In this document: positions 63,919-64,000 of the stretch, piece by piece | Numbering within the stretch: position 1 is the stretch's first letter | Layout: every line of letters begins with the position of its first letter | Source of the DNA: Candidatus Poribacteria bacterium | GTDB lineage: Bacteria > Poribacteria > WGA-4E > PCPOR2b | Reading direction: 5' to 3' | Assembly (NCBI GenBank): GCA_028819845.1 | Contig: JAPPKS010000027.1 | Span: forward strand, 354,644 to 418,643 | DNA length: 64,000 nt | Program-made: the position numbers and the translations under genes | Notes under the pieces: generated by a model | Databases searched by the model: none | The model's input: the letters and a program-made list of their open reading frames with translations, nothing else | What the model was told of the DNA's origin: nothing

Positions 63919-64000
63919 CGCGATTCGGAGATTGCTCCTACCGAACGCAAAAAGATTGTCTGAACTGTGACTTGTGGGACTAAATGATGGGCTATTTTTA

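Overview
The window looks like a chromosomal stretch of a Gram-negative, FCB- or Poribacteria-like bacterium. I infer this from the mix of phytanoyl-CoA dioxygenases, a Gfo/Idh/MocA oxidoreductase, a xylose-isomerase-like TIM barrel, hydantoinase A/B genes, large WD40 lipoproteins, an OMP85-like barrel fusion and many short palindromic repeats. No rRNA or marker gene in the window fixes the taxon.

Layout. 0.4-6.6 kb: comM, a short FtsX-like permease with a LolD-like ATPase, then a three-gene ABC-2 exporter. 6.9-7.3 kb: a tRNA cluster (Leu-TAA, initiator Met, elongator Met) with a strong promoter and two intrinsic terminators. 7.3-20 kb: queG, a CPBP protease, pheA, a small DUF5069-type gene split by an in-frame TGA, a UPF0182 membrane protein, a peptidase-propeller-barrel fusion, two lipoproteins and an O-methyltransferase. 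20.3-26.1 kb: a minus-strand run of six closely spaced genes (LOG, small membrane protein, alcohol dehydrogenase, UbiA, DxDD-type squalene-cyclase-like protein, glycosyltransferase), which may form a terpenoid or prenyl-lipid operon. 26.6-29.7 kb: a sugar/catabolic set (Gfo/Idh/MocA, PhyH, TIM barrel) behind a consensus promoter. 29.9-44.9 kb: mostly housekeeping genes (rpiA, NtrC-type regulator, accD, topA, FAD protein, NTT-like transporter, coaBC, hydantoinase A/B). 45-53 kb: three tandem paralogous WD40 proteins of 14 repeats each, a TPR protein and a second PhyH. 53.5-63.3 kb: an accessory, defence-like island with DUF433/DUF5615, a lone HTH antitoxin-like gene, an ATPase-unknown-PIN operon and a type I restriction-modification locus in which hsdM, hsdS and an HTH gene are each disrupted. 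63.3-64 kb: a 215-bp tandem repeat.

The most striking item is at 10857-11108 on the minus strand. A DUF5069-like reading frame is intact except for one TGA at the place where I recall the family having a Cys in a C-P-(L/M)-D motif. The TGA is followed, at a distance allowed for bacterial SECIS elements, by a perfect 7-bp hairpin whose 4-nt loop carries G at its second position. I propose this as a candidate new selenoprotein family member. No selenocysteine machinery gene is in the window, so the idea rests on the sequence logic and needs comparison with homologues.

The accessory island is rich in small mobile or palindromic DNA: a 147-bp MITE-like element, three long inverted repeats that begin and end in GTCTGAATC/GATT(C/T)AGAC-like arms, a 10-bp-phased direct repeat array, and short motif clusters.
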